64,000 nucleotides of DNA. It comes from Oscillospiraceae bacterium. GTDB lineage: Bacteria > Bacillota > Clostridia > Oscillospirales > Oscillospiraceae. The DNA is taken from positions 31,115 through 95,114 of the forward strand of contig JAISXU010000081.1 in NCBI GenBank assembly GCA_031270395.1, given 5' to 3'. Under the pieces are notes generated by a model. That model saw nothing but the letters and a program-made list of their open reading frames with translations, did no database searches and was not told the origin of the DNA. Positions 43,531-52,868 of the stretch are shown here, piece by piece; positions within the stretch are counted from its first letter, which is position 1, and the number at the start of each line of letters is the position of its first letter. Both the position numbers and the translations under genes were made by a program.

Positions 43531-44304
43531 ATGGTACTCAATGTTCTCGCCATCGGCGACGCGGTAGGCGAGGCCGGCCTTGACGTCCTGTCAAAAAAGC
43601 TGCGCGGCGTCAAGCGGTACAGGGACGTGGGCTTTACCGTGGCCAACGGGGAGAACGCGTCGGGCGTCGGCATCACTCCCGGTCAGGCCGAGAGGATGTT
43701 CGCGTCCGGCGTCGATGTGATAACGCTCGGCAATCACACGTGGAGCAGACGCGAGATATGCGATTATCTCGACGACGACGCGCGGATACTGCGCCCGGCG
43801 AACTACGCCCCGCAGGCGCCGGGACGCGGCTGGGGCGTGTACGGCACGCCTCTCGGCGACGTGTGCGTCATAAATCTGATCGGCAGATGTGATATGAAGT
43901 TTGGCAGCGAGAACCCGTTTCTCGAAGCCGACAGGATATTGGGGCGCCTGAGAACTAACATCGTACTCGTCGATTTTCACGCCGAGGCCACGAGCGAAAA
44001 GCTGTCGATGGCATATTATCTCGACGGGCGCGTCTCCGCCCTGTGGGGTACTCATACGCACGTGCAGACGTCGGACGGACGCGTTTTCCAAAACGGCATG
44101 GGGTATATCACCGACCTCGGCATGACGGGTGCGGTAAATTCGGTTATCGGTATAAAGCCCGAGTTATCAGTGTCCAACTTCCTCGGCAATCCGCCCGGAC
44201 GCCTCGAGGCGGCGTCCGGCGAGGCAAAGATCGAGTGCGCCGTTTTTGAGCTTGACGCCGGGACGGGGCGCTGCCTCTCCGTCGAAGCGCTGCGGATATT
44301 ATAG
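43531..44304 (+). CDS. ymdB: YmdB-family metallophosphoesterase
   Basis: 257 residues, typical length for TIGR00282. Motifs: LAIGDAVGEAGLDVL, VANGENASGVGITP, ITLGNHTWSRREI, VDFHAEATSEKLS, GTHTHVQTSD and DLGMTGAVNSVIG. B. subtilis YmdB hydrolyses 2',3'-cyclic nucleotides and influences biofilm formation and motility. It overlaps the end of plsY on the other strand by 6 bp. Confidence 0.94.
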   Translation: MVLNVLAIGDAVGEAGLDVLSKKLRGVKRYRDVGFTVANGENASGVGITPGQAERMFASGVDVITLGNHTWSRREICDYLDDDARILRPANYAPQAPGRGWGVYGTPLGDVCVINLIGRCDMKFGSENPFLEADRILGRLRTNIVLVDFHAEATSEKLSMAYYLDGRVSALWGTHTHVQTSDGRVFQNGMGYITDLGMTGAVNSVIGIKPELSVSNFLGNPPGRLEAASGEAKIECAVFELDAGTGRCLSVEALRIL

Positions 44305-44934
44305 CGGCGGTTTTCTTCTTATGCTTATTTTGGACTCCGTACCGCGTATGAGGCGTTTTATATTCTCGCTGTGACGCGCTATGACCAGCAGCGCGCACAG
44401 GAGCGCGACGACAAATTCGCGGACACCGCCCAGACCGAGCAGCAGCATCGAGACGGGATACGCCAGTACGCCCGTTATCGCTCCGAGCGACACAAAACGC
44501 GTCGTCAGCACCACCGCCGCAAAGACGCCCCACGACATGAGCGCTACGCGCCAGTCTATGATCCAGAGGATCGTTCCCACGGCCATCACTCCCTTGCCGC
44601 CGGAAAAATCGTACATCGCGGGAAAACAGTGGCCCAGCATCACGAAAAGCCCGGAGAACTGTCTGCCGAACAGCATCGCGCCGCCGCCCATGAATTTATA
44701 CATCAGCCATCCGCCGAACAGCACGGGCACGAGCGTCTTTGCCGCGTCGATCACCACGACGAGGGCGGCGCCGGACTTCCCGAAAACGCGGTAAAAGTTA
44801 GTCAGGCCGGGATTACCGCTTCCGAATTTTCTTATATCCTTGCGGTATATGCCCATAGAGGCTATTATGGCGCCATTCACACCGCCAAGCGCGTACGCGG
44901 GCAGCGCCATTATCAACAGCAGCAGATAAAACAA
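44299..44934 (-). CDS. plsY: Acyl-phosphate:glycerol-3-phosphate acyltransferase
   Basis: 211 residues, TTG start eight bases after GGGGGA. Integral membrane enzyme with several helices and the three conserved loops: SGNPGLTNFYRVFGK, a GHCFPAMYDFSGGKGVM loop, and a basic tail. It transfers the acyl group from acyl-phosphate to glycerol-3-phosphate in phospholipid synthesis. The first loop reads SGNPGLTN where many members have SGNxGATN. Follows der after 29 bp. Confidence 0.93.
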   Translation of the reverse strand: MFYLLLLIMALPAYALGGVNGAIIASMGIYRKDIRKFGSGNPGLTNFYRVFGKSGAALVVVIDAAKTLVPVLFGGWLMYKFMGGGAMLFGRQFSGLFVMLGHCFPAMYDFSGGKGVMAVGTILWIIDWRVALMSWGVFAAVVLTTRFVSLGAITGVLAYPVSMLLLGLGGVREFVVALLCALLVIARHSENIKRLIRGTESKISIRRKPPL

Positions 44935-44963
44935 ATTATATTTCCCCCGATTCCGACAAAATG

Positions 44964-46289
44964 TTACTGATCCCGGTCTTTTTGTCGCACGATAAGTCTG
45001 ACGGGTGTGCCCTCCAGGCCGAATACCGAGCGTATTCTGTTCTCGATATACCTCTTGTACGAGAAATGGAACAGTTTGGAGTCATTGCAGAAGCAGACAA
45101 AAGTCGGAGGGCGCACGCCCGCCTGAGTCATGTAGTATATCTTCAATCTGCGGCCCTTGTCGGACGGCGGCTGCATACGCGCCACGGCGTCGGCGAGGGC
45201 GTCGTTCAGCGAACCGGTGGAAACGCGCGTGAGCGCCTGACCGTTGACGTAGTTTATGAGCTCGAAGATACGCCCCACCCTCTGCCCGGTGAGCGCCGAT
45301 ATGAACAGCGTCGGAGAATACGCCATGAAGCTCAAATCCCTCTTTATGGCGTCCCGCGCTATATCCATCGTCCTGTGATCCTTTTCGACGAGGTCCCACT
45401 TGTTGGCGACGATCACGCTCGCCTTGCCGGCCTCGTGCGCGAGCCCCGCTACTTTTGTGTCCTGTTCCGTCACGCCCGCCGCCGCGTCGAGTACGACGAG
45501 ACACACGTCCGCCCGCTCTATCGCCATGTGCGCGCGCAGCACGGAAAAGCGTTCAAGTCTGCCGTCAACCTTTGATTTGCGCCTTATTCCCGCCGTATCG
45601 ATAAAAACATATCTGCCGGTCTCGTTTTCAAAGTCCGTGTTCACGGCGTCGCGTGTCGTGCCGGCCACATCGCTGACTATGACGCGATTCTCGCCTAGAA
45701 TTGCGTTCACGAGCGACGATTTTCCGACGTTGGGCTTACCTATGACCGCCACGCGCACCGCGTCGTCAACGCTTTCCGACTCCCCGCGCGGGGGAAAGCT
45801 CCGCTCGCACGCGTCGAGCAGATCGCCCGTGCCGTGTCCGTGCGCGGCGGATACGGCTATGGGCTCTCCCAGGCCGAGGGAGTAAAAATCGTATATATCC
45901 GGGTTTTCGGGGCCCGTCGAGTCCATCTTGTTCACGGCAAGCACGACGGGCTTTCCGGAGCGGAGCAGCAGCCGGGCGATGTCCTGATCCGCCGCCGTAA
46001 CTCCCGCCTTTATGTCGGCGACGAAGACCACGACGTCGGCAAAATCAATGGCAAGCATCGCCTGTTCGCGGATGAACAGAAGTATCTCGTCGTCGGCTGA
46101 GGGCTCGATCCCGCCCGTATCGACCAATGCGAACTCGCGGCCGTTCCAGTCCGAGACGGCGTACAGCCTGTCACGCGTCACGCCCGGCGTGTCCTCCACA
46201 ATAGAGAGACGGCGCCCGGCTATTCTGTTGAAGAGCATGGATTTGCCCACGTTCGGACGTCCGACAATGGCGATCAACGGTCTGCCCAC
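44964..46289 (-). CDS. der: Ribosome biogenesis GTPase Der (EngA)
   Basis: 441 residues. Two consecutive GTPase domains: G1 IVGRPNVGKSMLFNRI and VIGKPNVGKSSLVNAI, G3 DTGGIE and DTAGIRRK, G4 NKMD and NKWD, then the KH-like C-terminal domain (YYMTQAGVRPPTFVCFCND). Required for 50S assembly. GTG start right after the DUF512 gene. Member of the yceD-rpmF-DUF512-der-plsY operon. Confidence 0.96.
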   Translation of the reverse strand: MGRPLIAIVGRPNVGKSMLFNRIAGRRLSIVEDTPGVTRDRLYAVSDWNGREFALVDTGGIEPSADDEILLFIREQAMLAIDFADVVVFVADIKAGVTAADQDIARLLLRSGKPVVLAVNKMDSTGPENPDIYDFYSLGLGEPIAVSAAHGHGTGDLLDACERSFPPRGESESVDDAVRVAVIGKPNVGKSSLVNAILGENRVIVSDVAGTTRDAVNTDFENETGRYVFIDTAGIRRKSKVDGRLERFSVLRAHMAIERADVCLVVLDAAAGVTEQDTKVAGLAHEAGKASVIVANKWDLVEKDHRTMDIARDAIKRDLSFMAYSPTLFISALTGQRVGRIFELINYVNGQALTRVSTGSLNDALADAVARMQPPSDKGRRLKIYYMTQAGVRPPTFVCFCNDSKLFHFSYKRYIENRIRSVFGLEGTPVRLIVRQKDRDQ

Positions 46290-47678
46290 TCACACTACTC
46301 CTTCGTCCGCGCCCGGGACGCCGAGCACGGCCCCGAGCAAATCGGCGCCGCTCGGCCCGACGGCGCGAACATGTACGCCGAGCCGCTCCGACAGCGTTTC
46401 CAGCGTCACGTCGTCAAGAAACACACTCTCCCCGCGCCTTAGCATGGCGCGGGGTATGAGCAGCCGGTCCCCGAGTGTCTTTCCCGAAAGCTGCGCTATG
46501 ATGTCCCCGCCGGTCACCAGGCCCGCCACATCCACCGACTCCCCAAAAAAGTCATTCCTTATCTCGTACACCTCGCCGGCCGCGACGCCGTAACGCTCGG
46601 CCGCGGCGCGCGTCATCTCCCGTATGAAGCCGCCGGCGGCGCGCCCCGTCGCGACTGAAAAGCCGCCGGACGTCCGCGCCCCCGCGACACTCCCGGACTC
46701 AAAAAAACCGCCGTCCAGCGCCTCGCCGAACTCGGTCAAAAGCAGCCGCATCATACCTACGCCGTTCTCAAGCTGCGGGTATCCCTCGTAAAAATCGTCG
46801 TCCGGCAGACCGCGGCCGGCCTTGATATACATCTCGTCCGCGCAGAAAGCGAAACGCGAGCCGAGTTCTCTCAAAAAAACGCCGCCCAGCTCCTCCACGA
46901 GCCGCAGCGTCTCGCGCGCGGAAGCGCCGTCAAACGCCCGCAACTCCGCGAGTCCGTCCCTGTGCCTCGTAAGTCCTACGGGCACTACCGACACGCTGGC
47001 GACTCCGGGGTACAGCCCGGCCAGCTCCGTGAGCGATTTTCGCAGCTCCGCGCCGTCGTTTACGCCGGGACAGCACACTATCTGGCAGTTTACGGTGATC
47101 CCGCCTCCGGCGAGCGCCTCGAGCTTGTCCATGATCCCGCGCGGCTTGCCGCTTCCCAGCATACGGCCGCGGACGTCCGGGTCGGTCGAATGTACCGACA
47201 CGTTGATGGGGCTGACGCGCAGACGTATCATGCGCTCCAGCTCACCCGGCGGCAGGCCGGTGAGCGTGACGTAATTCCCGTGCAGAAAACTCAGGCGCGC
47301 GTCATCGTCCTTATAGTAGAGAGTACCGCGCATACCGCGCGGTAATTGATCGACAAAGCAGAATATACACCTGTTTGAGCACGACCGCTCCGCGTCCATC
47401 AGCGGGTCGTCAAACTCCAGCCCTAATCCCGCTCCCGCCGGCTTGCGCAAACGGACGACCTTTAAGGCGCCGTCCCGTCCGAGCAGCCTGACCGTCAGCC
47501 GCGGCTCGTAGGCGGCGTACATATAGTCGAGCACGTCTTTTATCCCGCGTCCGTTTATGCTCACAAGGACGTCGCCGACCGCGATTCTCGTCTTCGAGGC
47601 CGGACTTCCCGCCTCAATGGCGCGGACGGTCTTCCCCCGCGACGCGGCGGCCGGCGCGTCGCGCCGAATAAATCGCAT
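46290..47678 (-). CDS. DUF512 protein with PDZ and radical-SAM-like core
   Basis: 462 residues. N-terminal PDZ-like segment (RAIEAGSPASKTRIAVGDVL), then a CxxxCxFCF-type cluster in SCSNRCIFCFVDQLPRGMR, a TIM-barrel part (NYVTLTGLPPGELERMIRLR, NVSVHSTDPDVRGRML) and DUF512 proper (PVGLTRHRDGLAELRAFD). The family is conserved beside der in Clostridia; its reaction is unknown although the cysteines suggest an Fe-S cluster. One base separates it from der. Confidence 0.9.
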   Translation of the reverse strand: MRFIRRDAPAAASRGKTVRAIEAGSPASKTRIAVGDVLVSINGRGIKDVLDYMYAAYEPRLTVRLLGRDGALKVVRLRKPAGAGLGLEFDDPLMDAERSCSNRCIFCFVDQLPRGMRGTLYYKDDDARLSFLHGNYVTLTGLPPGELERMIRLRVSPINVSVHSTDPDVRGRMLGSGKPRGIMDKLEALAGGGITVNCQIVCCPGVNDGAELRKSLTELAGLYPGVASVSVVPVGLTRHRDGLAELRAFDGASARETLRLVEELGGVFLRELGSRFAFCADEMYIKAGRGLPDDDFYEGYPQLENGVGMMRLLLTEFGEALDGGFFESGSVAGARTSGGFSVATGRAAGGFIREMTRAAAERYGVAAGEVYEIRNDFFGESVDVAGLVTGGDIIAQLSGKTLGDRLLIPRAMLRRGESVFLDDVTLETLSERLGVHVRAVGPSGADLLGAVLGVPGADEGVV

Positions 47679-47688
47679 CCCGGTCTCT

Positions 47689-47865
47689 CTAAGCGTTCAA
47701 AACATCGCGCCCGTTATACGTCCCGCACGCCTTGCACACCCTGTGCGGCAGACGATACTGCCCGCACTTGGGGCACTTGACAATCCCCGGCGCGGTCAGC
47801 TTCCAGTGCGACGAACGCCGCTTATCCCTCCGCGCCTTTGATACCTTACCCTTTGGAACAGCCAT
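47689..47865 (-). CDS. rpmF: 50S ribosomal protein L32
   Basis: 58 residues from MAVPKGKVSKARRDKRRSSH; the track start is six codons upstream. Zinc ribbon CPKC and CKAC as in the zinc-binding form of bL32. Lies between yceD and the DUF512 gene, the common yceD-rpmF pair. Confidence 0.96.
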   Translation of the reverse strand: MAVPKGKVSKARRDKRRSSHWKLTAPGIVKCPKCGQYRLPHRVCKACGTYNGRDVLNA

Positions 47866-47932
47866 ATCGACACCTCCCGTCAAACATCATTCCCGCTGCC
47901 GCGCGGGCGCGCGCCGAATGAAGCCCGGCGCG

Positions 47933-48442
47933 TCAGATAAGTTCCTCCGTCTCCAGAAGGCGCATGAGAGGGGCCAATCTGGGGTCGGGCGCACGGACAC
48001 AGCCGCACGGTCCCTCGTTGAGGTCAGCCCCGCAGAGCTCGCACAAGCCCTTGCAGTCCTCCCGGCACAGTACCGTGGGCTCCGCGTTGAGGATGAGCTC
48101 CGTGGTTACGATATCGTCCACGTCAACGCGGTCGCCGCTGATGACGTACTTGTCGATATCCTCCCGCTCGGAGTCCTCCTCACGCACCAGCGTGACGGAT
48201 ACGCGCCTGTCAAGCGGCATGGCGAATTCCTTGAGACAGCGCGCGCAGACACACCGCGCCGAGGCGCTCACGTCCGCCGTAAGCGTCAGCAAGCCGGCGC
48301 CGTTCCTGACGGCGCCCGCCGCGCGCGGCTCGCCTATGAGCTCCAGTACCGACTCGGAGAGCAGCTCCGATAAGTCCGGCGCGCAATCAAACGGCTCCGA
48401 ACGGCCGGGAGACAGGAGCAGATCGCGCAAATCCAGAACCAT
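47933..48442 (-). CDS. YceD/DUF177 family protein
   Basis: 169 residues from the ATG seven bases after GAGGT; the track adds eight codons. Family features are CVCARCLKEF in the middle and a second Cys cluster EDCKGLCELCGADLN, GPCGC near the C-terminus. Bacterial YceD is linked to 23S rRNA accumulation and is encoded before rpmF almost everywhere, as here. Confidence 0.9.
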   Translation of the reverse strand: MVLDLRDLLLSPGRSEPFDCAPDLSELLSESVLELIGEPRAAGAVRNGAGLLTLTADVSASARCVCARCLKEFAMPLDRRVSVTLVREEDSEREDIDKYVISGDRVDVDDIVTTELILNAEPTVLCREDCKGLCELCGADLNEGPCGCVRAPDPRLAPLMRLLETEELI

Positions 48443-48572
48443 ACCACGCACCTCGCACACGTCCAAGTATTATATTGCGTCCCCGCGCCGCTTGTCAACT
48501 GTTTTTTTTGCGCCGGGTTAGCGCCGGGGTACGGTTTGCGGAGCGGTTTGCGGAGCTGTTTCGGTCGCAGCC

Positions 48573-49331
48573 CTATCTCACCATGCCGCCGTTTGCCTCG
48601 ATCGTGGCGCCCGTAACAAACGACGCCTCGTCGGAGGCGAGCCATACGGCTATGTCGGCCATCTCGTCAGGCGTCCCCGCGCGTTTCATCGGAATGTTCT
48701 CCTCGAGCTTGCGGAACATCTCCGGGTTGACGCGCGCGAGATCGGTGGCGATGAGTCCGGGCGCAAGGTTGTTCAGGCGGATATTGTACTCGGCGTACTC
48801 CTTTGCCAGAGCGCGCGTCAGGTGCTCCATGCCCGCCTTGATAAAGCAGTAGAGCGGCTCGTGCGGCGACGAGAGCGTCGCGTCGATGGACGTCACGTTT
48901 ATGACGGCGCCCCCGCGCTGCCGCCGCATTATGGGCAATATCTCCCACATCGCGTATATGCCGCCGAGCGCGTCGGTGTTTATGAGCCTGTGCCAGTCCT
49001 CTACAGTGGCGTCCTCGAACCTTATGTTGCCCAGTACGCCGGCGTTATTTACAAGTACGTCGATTTTGCCGAAGCGTTCCATCACCCCGGCGGTCAGAGA
49101 CTTTACATCCCCGTATTCCGTCACGTCGGCGCGTATGAACAGCGCCTGTCCGCCGCCGTCAGTTATGCGTTTCGTGTTGCGCTCCCCGAGCTCGGAGCGC
49201 CGCCCCGTGAGGACGGTAACGGCGCCCTCGCGGGCGAAGCGATACGCTATCGCCTCGCCGATACCGCTTGTCGCGCCGGTGATTATCGCGACGCGTCTAT
49301 CAAGTCTGCCGGCCGTATTTCCGCCACCCAT
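48573..49331 (-). CDS. Short-chain dehydrogenase/reductase
   Basis: 252 residues, classical SDR: TGATSGIGEAIAYRFA coenzyme motif, NNAG, catalytic Ser in VTSIDAT, and YCFIKAGMEHL as YxxxK, ending GATIEANGGMVR. The Arg after the glycine motif (TGRRSEL) suggests NADP preference. Third gene of a compact ADH-VOC-SDR operon (gaps of 4 and 6 bp); the substrate cannot be told. Confidence 0.92.
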   Translation of the reverse strand: MGGGNTAGRLDRRVAIITGATSGIGEAIAYRFAREGAVTVLTGRRSELGERNTKRITDGGGQALFIRADVTEYGDVKSLTAGVMERFGKIDVLVNNAGVLGNIRFEDATVEDWHRLINTDALGGIYAMWEILPIMRRQRGGAVINVTSIDATLSSPHEPLYCFIKAGMEHLTRALAKEYAEYNIRLNNLAPGLIATDLARVNPEMFRKLEENIPMKRAGTPDEMADIAVWLASDEASFVTGATIEANGGMVR

Positions 49332-49335
49332 GATC

Positions 49336-49719
49336 TCAGCCCTCCGTCTGGACGAGCTCCAGCCTCTCGCCGGACGGCCCTCTGAAGAAGAAAAAACCGC
49401 CTCCCGGCATTATGACCGGCTCGTCCATGAGACATTCGACGCCGAGCCCGCGCAGACGCTTCGCTCCGGCGCGCACATCGGGAACCGATATGCCGATGAG
49501 CTCTATCACCCCGTCGCCGCGTCCGGGCCGCGCGTCCGGAGCGGTGTGCCTTACAAACTCTATGACATCGCCCCGGTACTGTACGCGCGCTATCTCAATG
49601 CCCTGCGACTCCAGCGCCTCGCGCATCACGAACTCAAAACCGAGTACGCGTGTGTAAAAATCCACGGATTTATCCAGATCGTCCGAGACGACGCAGACGT
49701 GGTCTATACCCTTTCCCAT
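49336..49719 (-). CDS. VOC-superfamily (glyoxalase/dioxygenase-like) protein
   Basis: 127 residues. Two beta-alpha-beta-beta-beta modules: HVCVVSDDLDKSVDFYTRVLGFEF and a second with GVIELIGISVPDV, ending FFRGPSGERLELVQ. Potential metal ligands are the His near the N-terminus and the Glu residues at strand ends. Could be a lyase, epimerase or isomerase. Middle gene of the ADH-VOC-SDR operon. Confidence 0.88.
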   Translation of the reverse strand: MGKGIDHVCVVSDDLDKSVDFYTRVLGFEFVMREALESQGIEIARVQYRGDVIEFVRHTAPDARPGRGDGVIELIGISVPDVRAGAKRLRGLGVECLMDEPVIMPGGGFFFFRGPSGERLELVQTEG

Positions 49720-49725
49720 CAGTCA

Positions 49726-50898
49726 TTACCCCCTGTCATAAGCTCTGGAGAGGAATTCCGTCACGTCCGCCGCCGTCACCTCGCGCGGGCAGTGGACAAA
49801 CGGATACGGCTCCATGATTCGCGGAACGGCGGCCAGCAGTTCCCCGCGTGAACAGTAATCCGACAGTTTTGGAAAGCCTATCTTCCCGTACAGGCCGATC
49901 ACAGCCTCGCGCGCCGCCGCGCCTATCGTCTCGGGGGGCGCTCCCTCCGGAACATCGCCGCCGAGCAGCCGCGCCACGGTCGCCACGCGCTCCGGCAGCG
50001 CCGGCGCCACGAATTCAAGTCCCTCCGGGAGCGTCATACCGCACGCCGCGCCGTGCGGTATGTGGAACAGCATGCCGATGATGAGTCCTATCTCGTGCGG
50101 TATGTGGCAGAACGGCCCCATGAGACCGAGCCCGCCGAGCGTCGCCGCGAGCTGGACGCCCTCGCGGGCGGCGGGATCGCCGGGGTCGTCGAATACGCGC
50201 GGCAGACTAGCGCCAATGAGCGCTATCGCGCGCTCCGTCAGGACGTCGCTTATCGCGTTGGGCTTATTCGACGTGTACGCCTCTGCCGCGTGACACAGCG
50301 CGTCGACCGCCGTCGTCGCCGTGACGCCGGGCGGGAGCCCGAGCGTCAGTTCGGGATCGACTATGCCGAGATTCGACATGCAAGGTACGTTGTGCTTCTC
50401 ATTTGTGGCGGAATCGGTTATTACGCCGCCGGGCGTCGCCTCGCTGCCCGTTCCGGCCGTAGTCGGGATGACGATTATCGGGTACATCTTCGACTCGTCG
50501 GGTACGACGTCCTCGTGCGCGAGGTAGTAGCGCGAGATGGGCGGCGGATTAGTAAGAAGTATCTTCGCCGCCTTGCCCGTGTCGAGACTGCTGCCGCCGC
50601 CCACGGCGACGACGCCGTCCACGCCCTCACGCACACCGAGCGCCGCGGCCGCCTCGCACGACCAGTCGGGCGGGTCGGACTGCGCCTCGTCGAAGATCAC
50701 GGCGCCTATTCCCGCGGCCTGTATGCTGCCGAGCACCTTATCCAGAATACCGGCCGACTTTACGCCGGCGTCGCACACGACGAGCGCCTTTGTGACCCCC
50801 AGACGCCGAAGCTCCTCGCCCGTGCGCCTGTGTGTCCCGCGTCCGAACAGTATCGGGTTGCGCGTCGCCAGACACGTGCTTGTTTGCTGTTCGCTCAT
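49726..50898 (-). CDS. Iron-containing alcohol dehydrogenase
   Basis: 390 residues, type III ADH. NAD(P) site VVAVGGGSSLDTGKAAKIL, PTTAGTGSEATPGGVITD, and metal ligands in DALCHAAEAYTS, CHIPHEIG and HIPHGAACG. Reduces aldehydes or oxidises alcohols with Fe2+. First gene of the three-gene operon with VOC and SDR proteins, which suggests conversion of a small hydroxy or oxo compound. Confidence 0.93.
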   Translation of the reverse strand: MSEQQTSTCLATRNPILFGRGTHRRTGEELRRLGVTKALVVCDAGVKSAGILDKVLGSIQAAGIGAVIFDEAQSDPPDWSCEAAAALGVREGVDGVVAVGGGSSLDTGKAAKILLTNPPPISRYYLAHEDVVPDESKMYPIIVIPTTAGTGSEATPGGVITDSATNEKHNVPCMSNLGIVDPELTLGLPPGVTATTAVDALCHAAEAYTSNKPNAISDVLTERAIALIGASLPRVFDDPGDPAAREGVQLAATLGGLGLMGPFCHIPHEIGLIIGMLFHIPHGAACGMTLPEGLEFVAPALPERVATVARLLGGDVPEGAPPETIGAAAREAVIGLYGKIGFPKLSDYCSRGELLAAVPRIMEPYPFVHCPREVTAADVTEFLSRAYDRG

Positions 50899-50974
50899 TC
50901 GCGATACCCCCTTTACGGGTACATGCTACACCGGGACTTGCCGGTTGTCAACAATAAACTCGTGTCCGGGCGGT

Positions 50975-51841
50975 TTAGTCATGTAAACGCGGGTTGACGA
51001 CCTCGATGTGCGGATAGGCAAAATCCAGACCGGCCGCCTTGAACCGGTGGTACGTCTCCAATAATATGTCGTTTTTCATGTCGAGCGACAGGCTGAAATC
51101 CTTTACCCACACGCGCGCGCGTATTATGACAGCCGAATCGGCCAGCTCATTTACGAGAACGCGCACGGACGGCACGCCCGCCGTGATCTCCTCCGGCGTT
51201 CGGACGTCGAAATATAGGGGATGCATCAGTATGACGTCGCGTATGGTCTCGATAGCGAGGTCTATGTCGGAGTCGTACGTCACGCTGAAATCGAGAAACA
51301 TACATATTTTGCGGTCTGAAAAGCTCGAATTTTCTATCGAGCTGCGGTTTATGACGCCGTTGGGTATGATGAGCCGCCTGTTCTCGAAAGTGCGTATGAC
51401 GGTGTGGCGCAGCGTCACCTCCTCGACGGTGCCGGAGATGTCGCGGTCGATGTAGCGTATCACGTCGCCTATCCGGAACGGGTGCGAGAATATGATAACG
51501 ACGCCGCCGAAGATGTTCCCTATCGTCTCCTGACACGCTATGCCGAGCACGACCGCGGCGATTCCGGAGCTCGCCAACAGAGTGCTCACCGACGTCTTTA
51601 CATTGCCGGACAGCACGCTCATGCCCGCCAGGATATATACGGCGATCAGCAGACCATACCGGATTAGCCTAAGGTAACCATGACTCCTGCCACTGATCGA
51701 CCTATGCTTCAGCGTCCTTTTGAATACGATGTTGATCACTTTTACGAGAATAACCGTGACGAGAATGACCGCCGCCGCCCTGATGGCGAAATTGAGCGTG
51801 GCGTCTTTCGTGAGACCGAGACGGTTAAGCAGCTCTTCCAT
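50975..51841 (-). CDS. Small-conductance mechanosensitive channel (MscS family)
   Basis: 288 residues. Three N-terminal membrane helices (about 18-38, 65-83, 90-115) with the Gly/Ala-rich pore helix LLASSGIAAVVLGIACQETIGNIFGG, then the beta domain HPFRIGDVIRY, TVEEVTLRHTVIRTFENRRLIIPNG and the C-terminal cytoplasmic vestibule. Opens under membrane tension to release osmolytes. Single gene, 16 bp after the NlpC/P60 gene. Confidence 0.94.
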   Translation of the reverse strand: MEELLNRLGLTKDATLNFAIRAAAVILVTVILVKVINIVFKRTLKHRSISGRSHGYLRLIRYGLLIAVYILAGMSVLSGNVKTSVSTLLASSGIAAVVLGIACQETIGNIFGGVVIIFSHPFRIGDVIRYIDRDISGTVEEVTLRHTVIRTFENRRLIIPNGVINRSSIENSSFSDRKICMFLDFSVTYDSDIDLAIETIRDVILMHPLYFDVRTPEEITAGVPSVRVLVNELADSAVIIRARVWVKDFSLSLDMKNDILLETYHRFKAAGLDFAYPHIEVVNPRLHD

Positions 51842-51856
51842 TCAAAACGCCCCGCC

Positions 51857-52783
51857 CTATGCCACGCGCTTTGCCCCGAACCACGTCCTCGTATAATACG
51901 CGCTGTCCAGACGGCTTATTATCACCCCGGTAGACGACGTTGACGCGTGTATGAATTCCTGATCGCCGATATATATTCCCACATGTGTCACGCTGTTTCC
52001 GTTCGACGAGAAGAACACCAGATCCCCCGCACCAAGCTCCGATTTTTCGATATGTACGCCGTTGTCCCTGTACTGGCCGGAGGCGTTTCGCGTCAGCGAG
52101 ATGCCGAAGCTCTTGTAAACATACGACGTAAAGCCGGAACAGTCGAAGCCGGACGGCGACGCGCCTCCGTACACATACCGGCTGCCGAGATATTCAAGCG
52201 CGTAATCCACCAGATCGTTTCCCGTTTTGGAGTGGGCGGGCGCGGGCGACGTCTTCGCGGCGGTGCGCTTTGTCGTGCTGTCGGGCTGGTAGCTCGACAC
52301 GATTTTCATATAGTCGGAGCGTATGTAACCGGTGAGTCCGTCATGGCGCACCTTATACCAGCCGCTGTTTATGCCGATGACGCTCATGGACGTCCCGCTG
52401 TTGTAATAGCCGAGCGGGTCGGCGACCGTCGAAGGACTCTCCCTTATGTACACCGAATCGCCCGTCAACTTGCCGGTGGCGGTGAAGTTTTCCGCCGTCA
52501 GCACGTCTCTGAAAAACTCCGACTTGGCGTAACCCTCGGTTCCGTTGAAATTGATGCGGAACCACTCGCTGTTTGTCTTCTCCAGTATGACGACTATGTC
52601 GCTGTCGTCGAGCGTGGCGACAATGGAATTCGACATACCCGGCCCCGACCGGACGTTCAACTGCGTCGCCTCAACCGTCGCCGCGCCGTAGGCCAGATTG
52701 GCGGCCGAGGCTGTCAGGGTAAACGCCGACGACAGGACGACAGCGGCAATTATGACGGAGAGAAAACTTTTCGCGATTTTCAT
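51857..52783 (-). CDS. Secreted NlpC/P60 peptidoglycan hydrolase with SH3 domains
   Basis: 308 residues from MKIAKSFLSVIIAAVVLSSA; the track adds 73 codons of non-homologous sequence. Signal peptide about 1-28 (TASAAN). Two bacterial SH3 domains (ATQLNVRSGPGMSNSIVATL; SVYIRESPSTVADPL), a Thr/Ser/Pro linker, then the NlpC/P60 domain with catalytic Cys in PSGFDCSGFTSYVYKS and His in SVTHVGIYIG. Cleaves D-Glu-meso-DAP type cross-bridge peptides. MscS follows. Confidence 0.95.
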   Translation of the reverse strand: MKIAKSFLSVIIAAVVLSSAFTLTASAANLAYGAATVEATQLNVRSGPGMSNSIVATLDDSDIVVILEKTNSEWFRINFNGTEGYAKSEFFRDVLTAENFTATGKLTGDSVYIRESPSTVADPLGYYNSGTSMSVIGINSGWYKVRHDGLTGYIRSDYMKIVSSYQPDSTTKRTAAKTSPAPAHSKTGNDLVDYALEYLGSRYVYGGASPSGFDCSGFTSYVYKSFGISLTRNASGQYRDNGVHIEKSELGAGDLVFFSSNGNSVTHVGIYIGDQEFIHASTSSTGVIISRLDSAYYTRTWFGAKRVA

Positions 52784-52834
52784 TTGAATTGCTTTCCTTT
52801 CAGACGATTTACCGGAGACCGAACGCGTCGCGGC

Positions 52835-52865
52835 GGCGGCTGTCACGCCGGACGGACAGGCCACC
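52835..52865. terminator. GC-rich hairpin upstream of the NlpC/P60 gene
   Basis: On the minus strand GGTGGC(C)TGTC pairs with GACAGCCGCC, between the hypothetical gene at 52869 and the hydrolase start. It may terminate the upstream transcript or be an attenuator; there is no T-run. Confidence 0.45.
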
Positions 52866-52868
52866 GTG

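Noticed and set aside
52784-52868. c-di-AMP riboswitch before the NlpC/P60 gene
   Set aside because: The region is only 85 bp, too short for a ydaO element; only one hairpin is seen.
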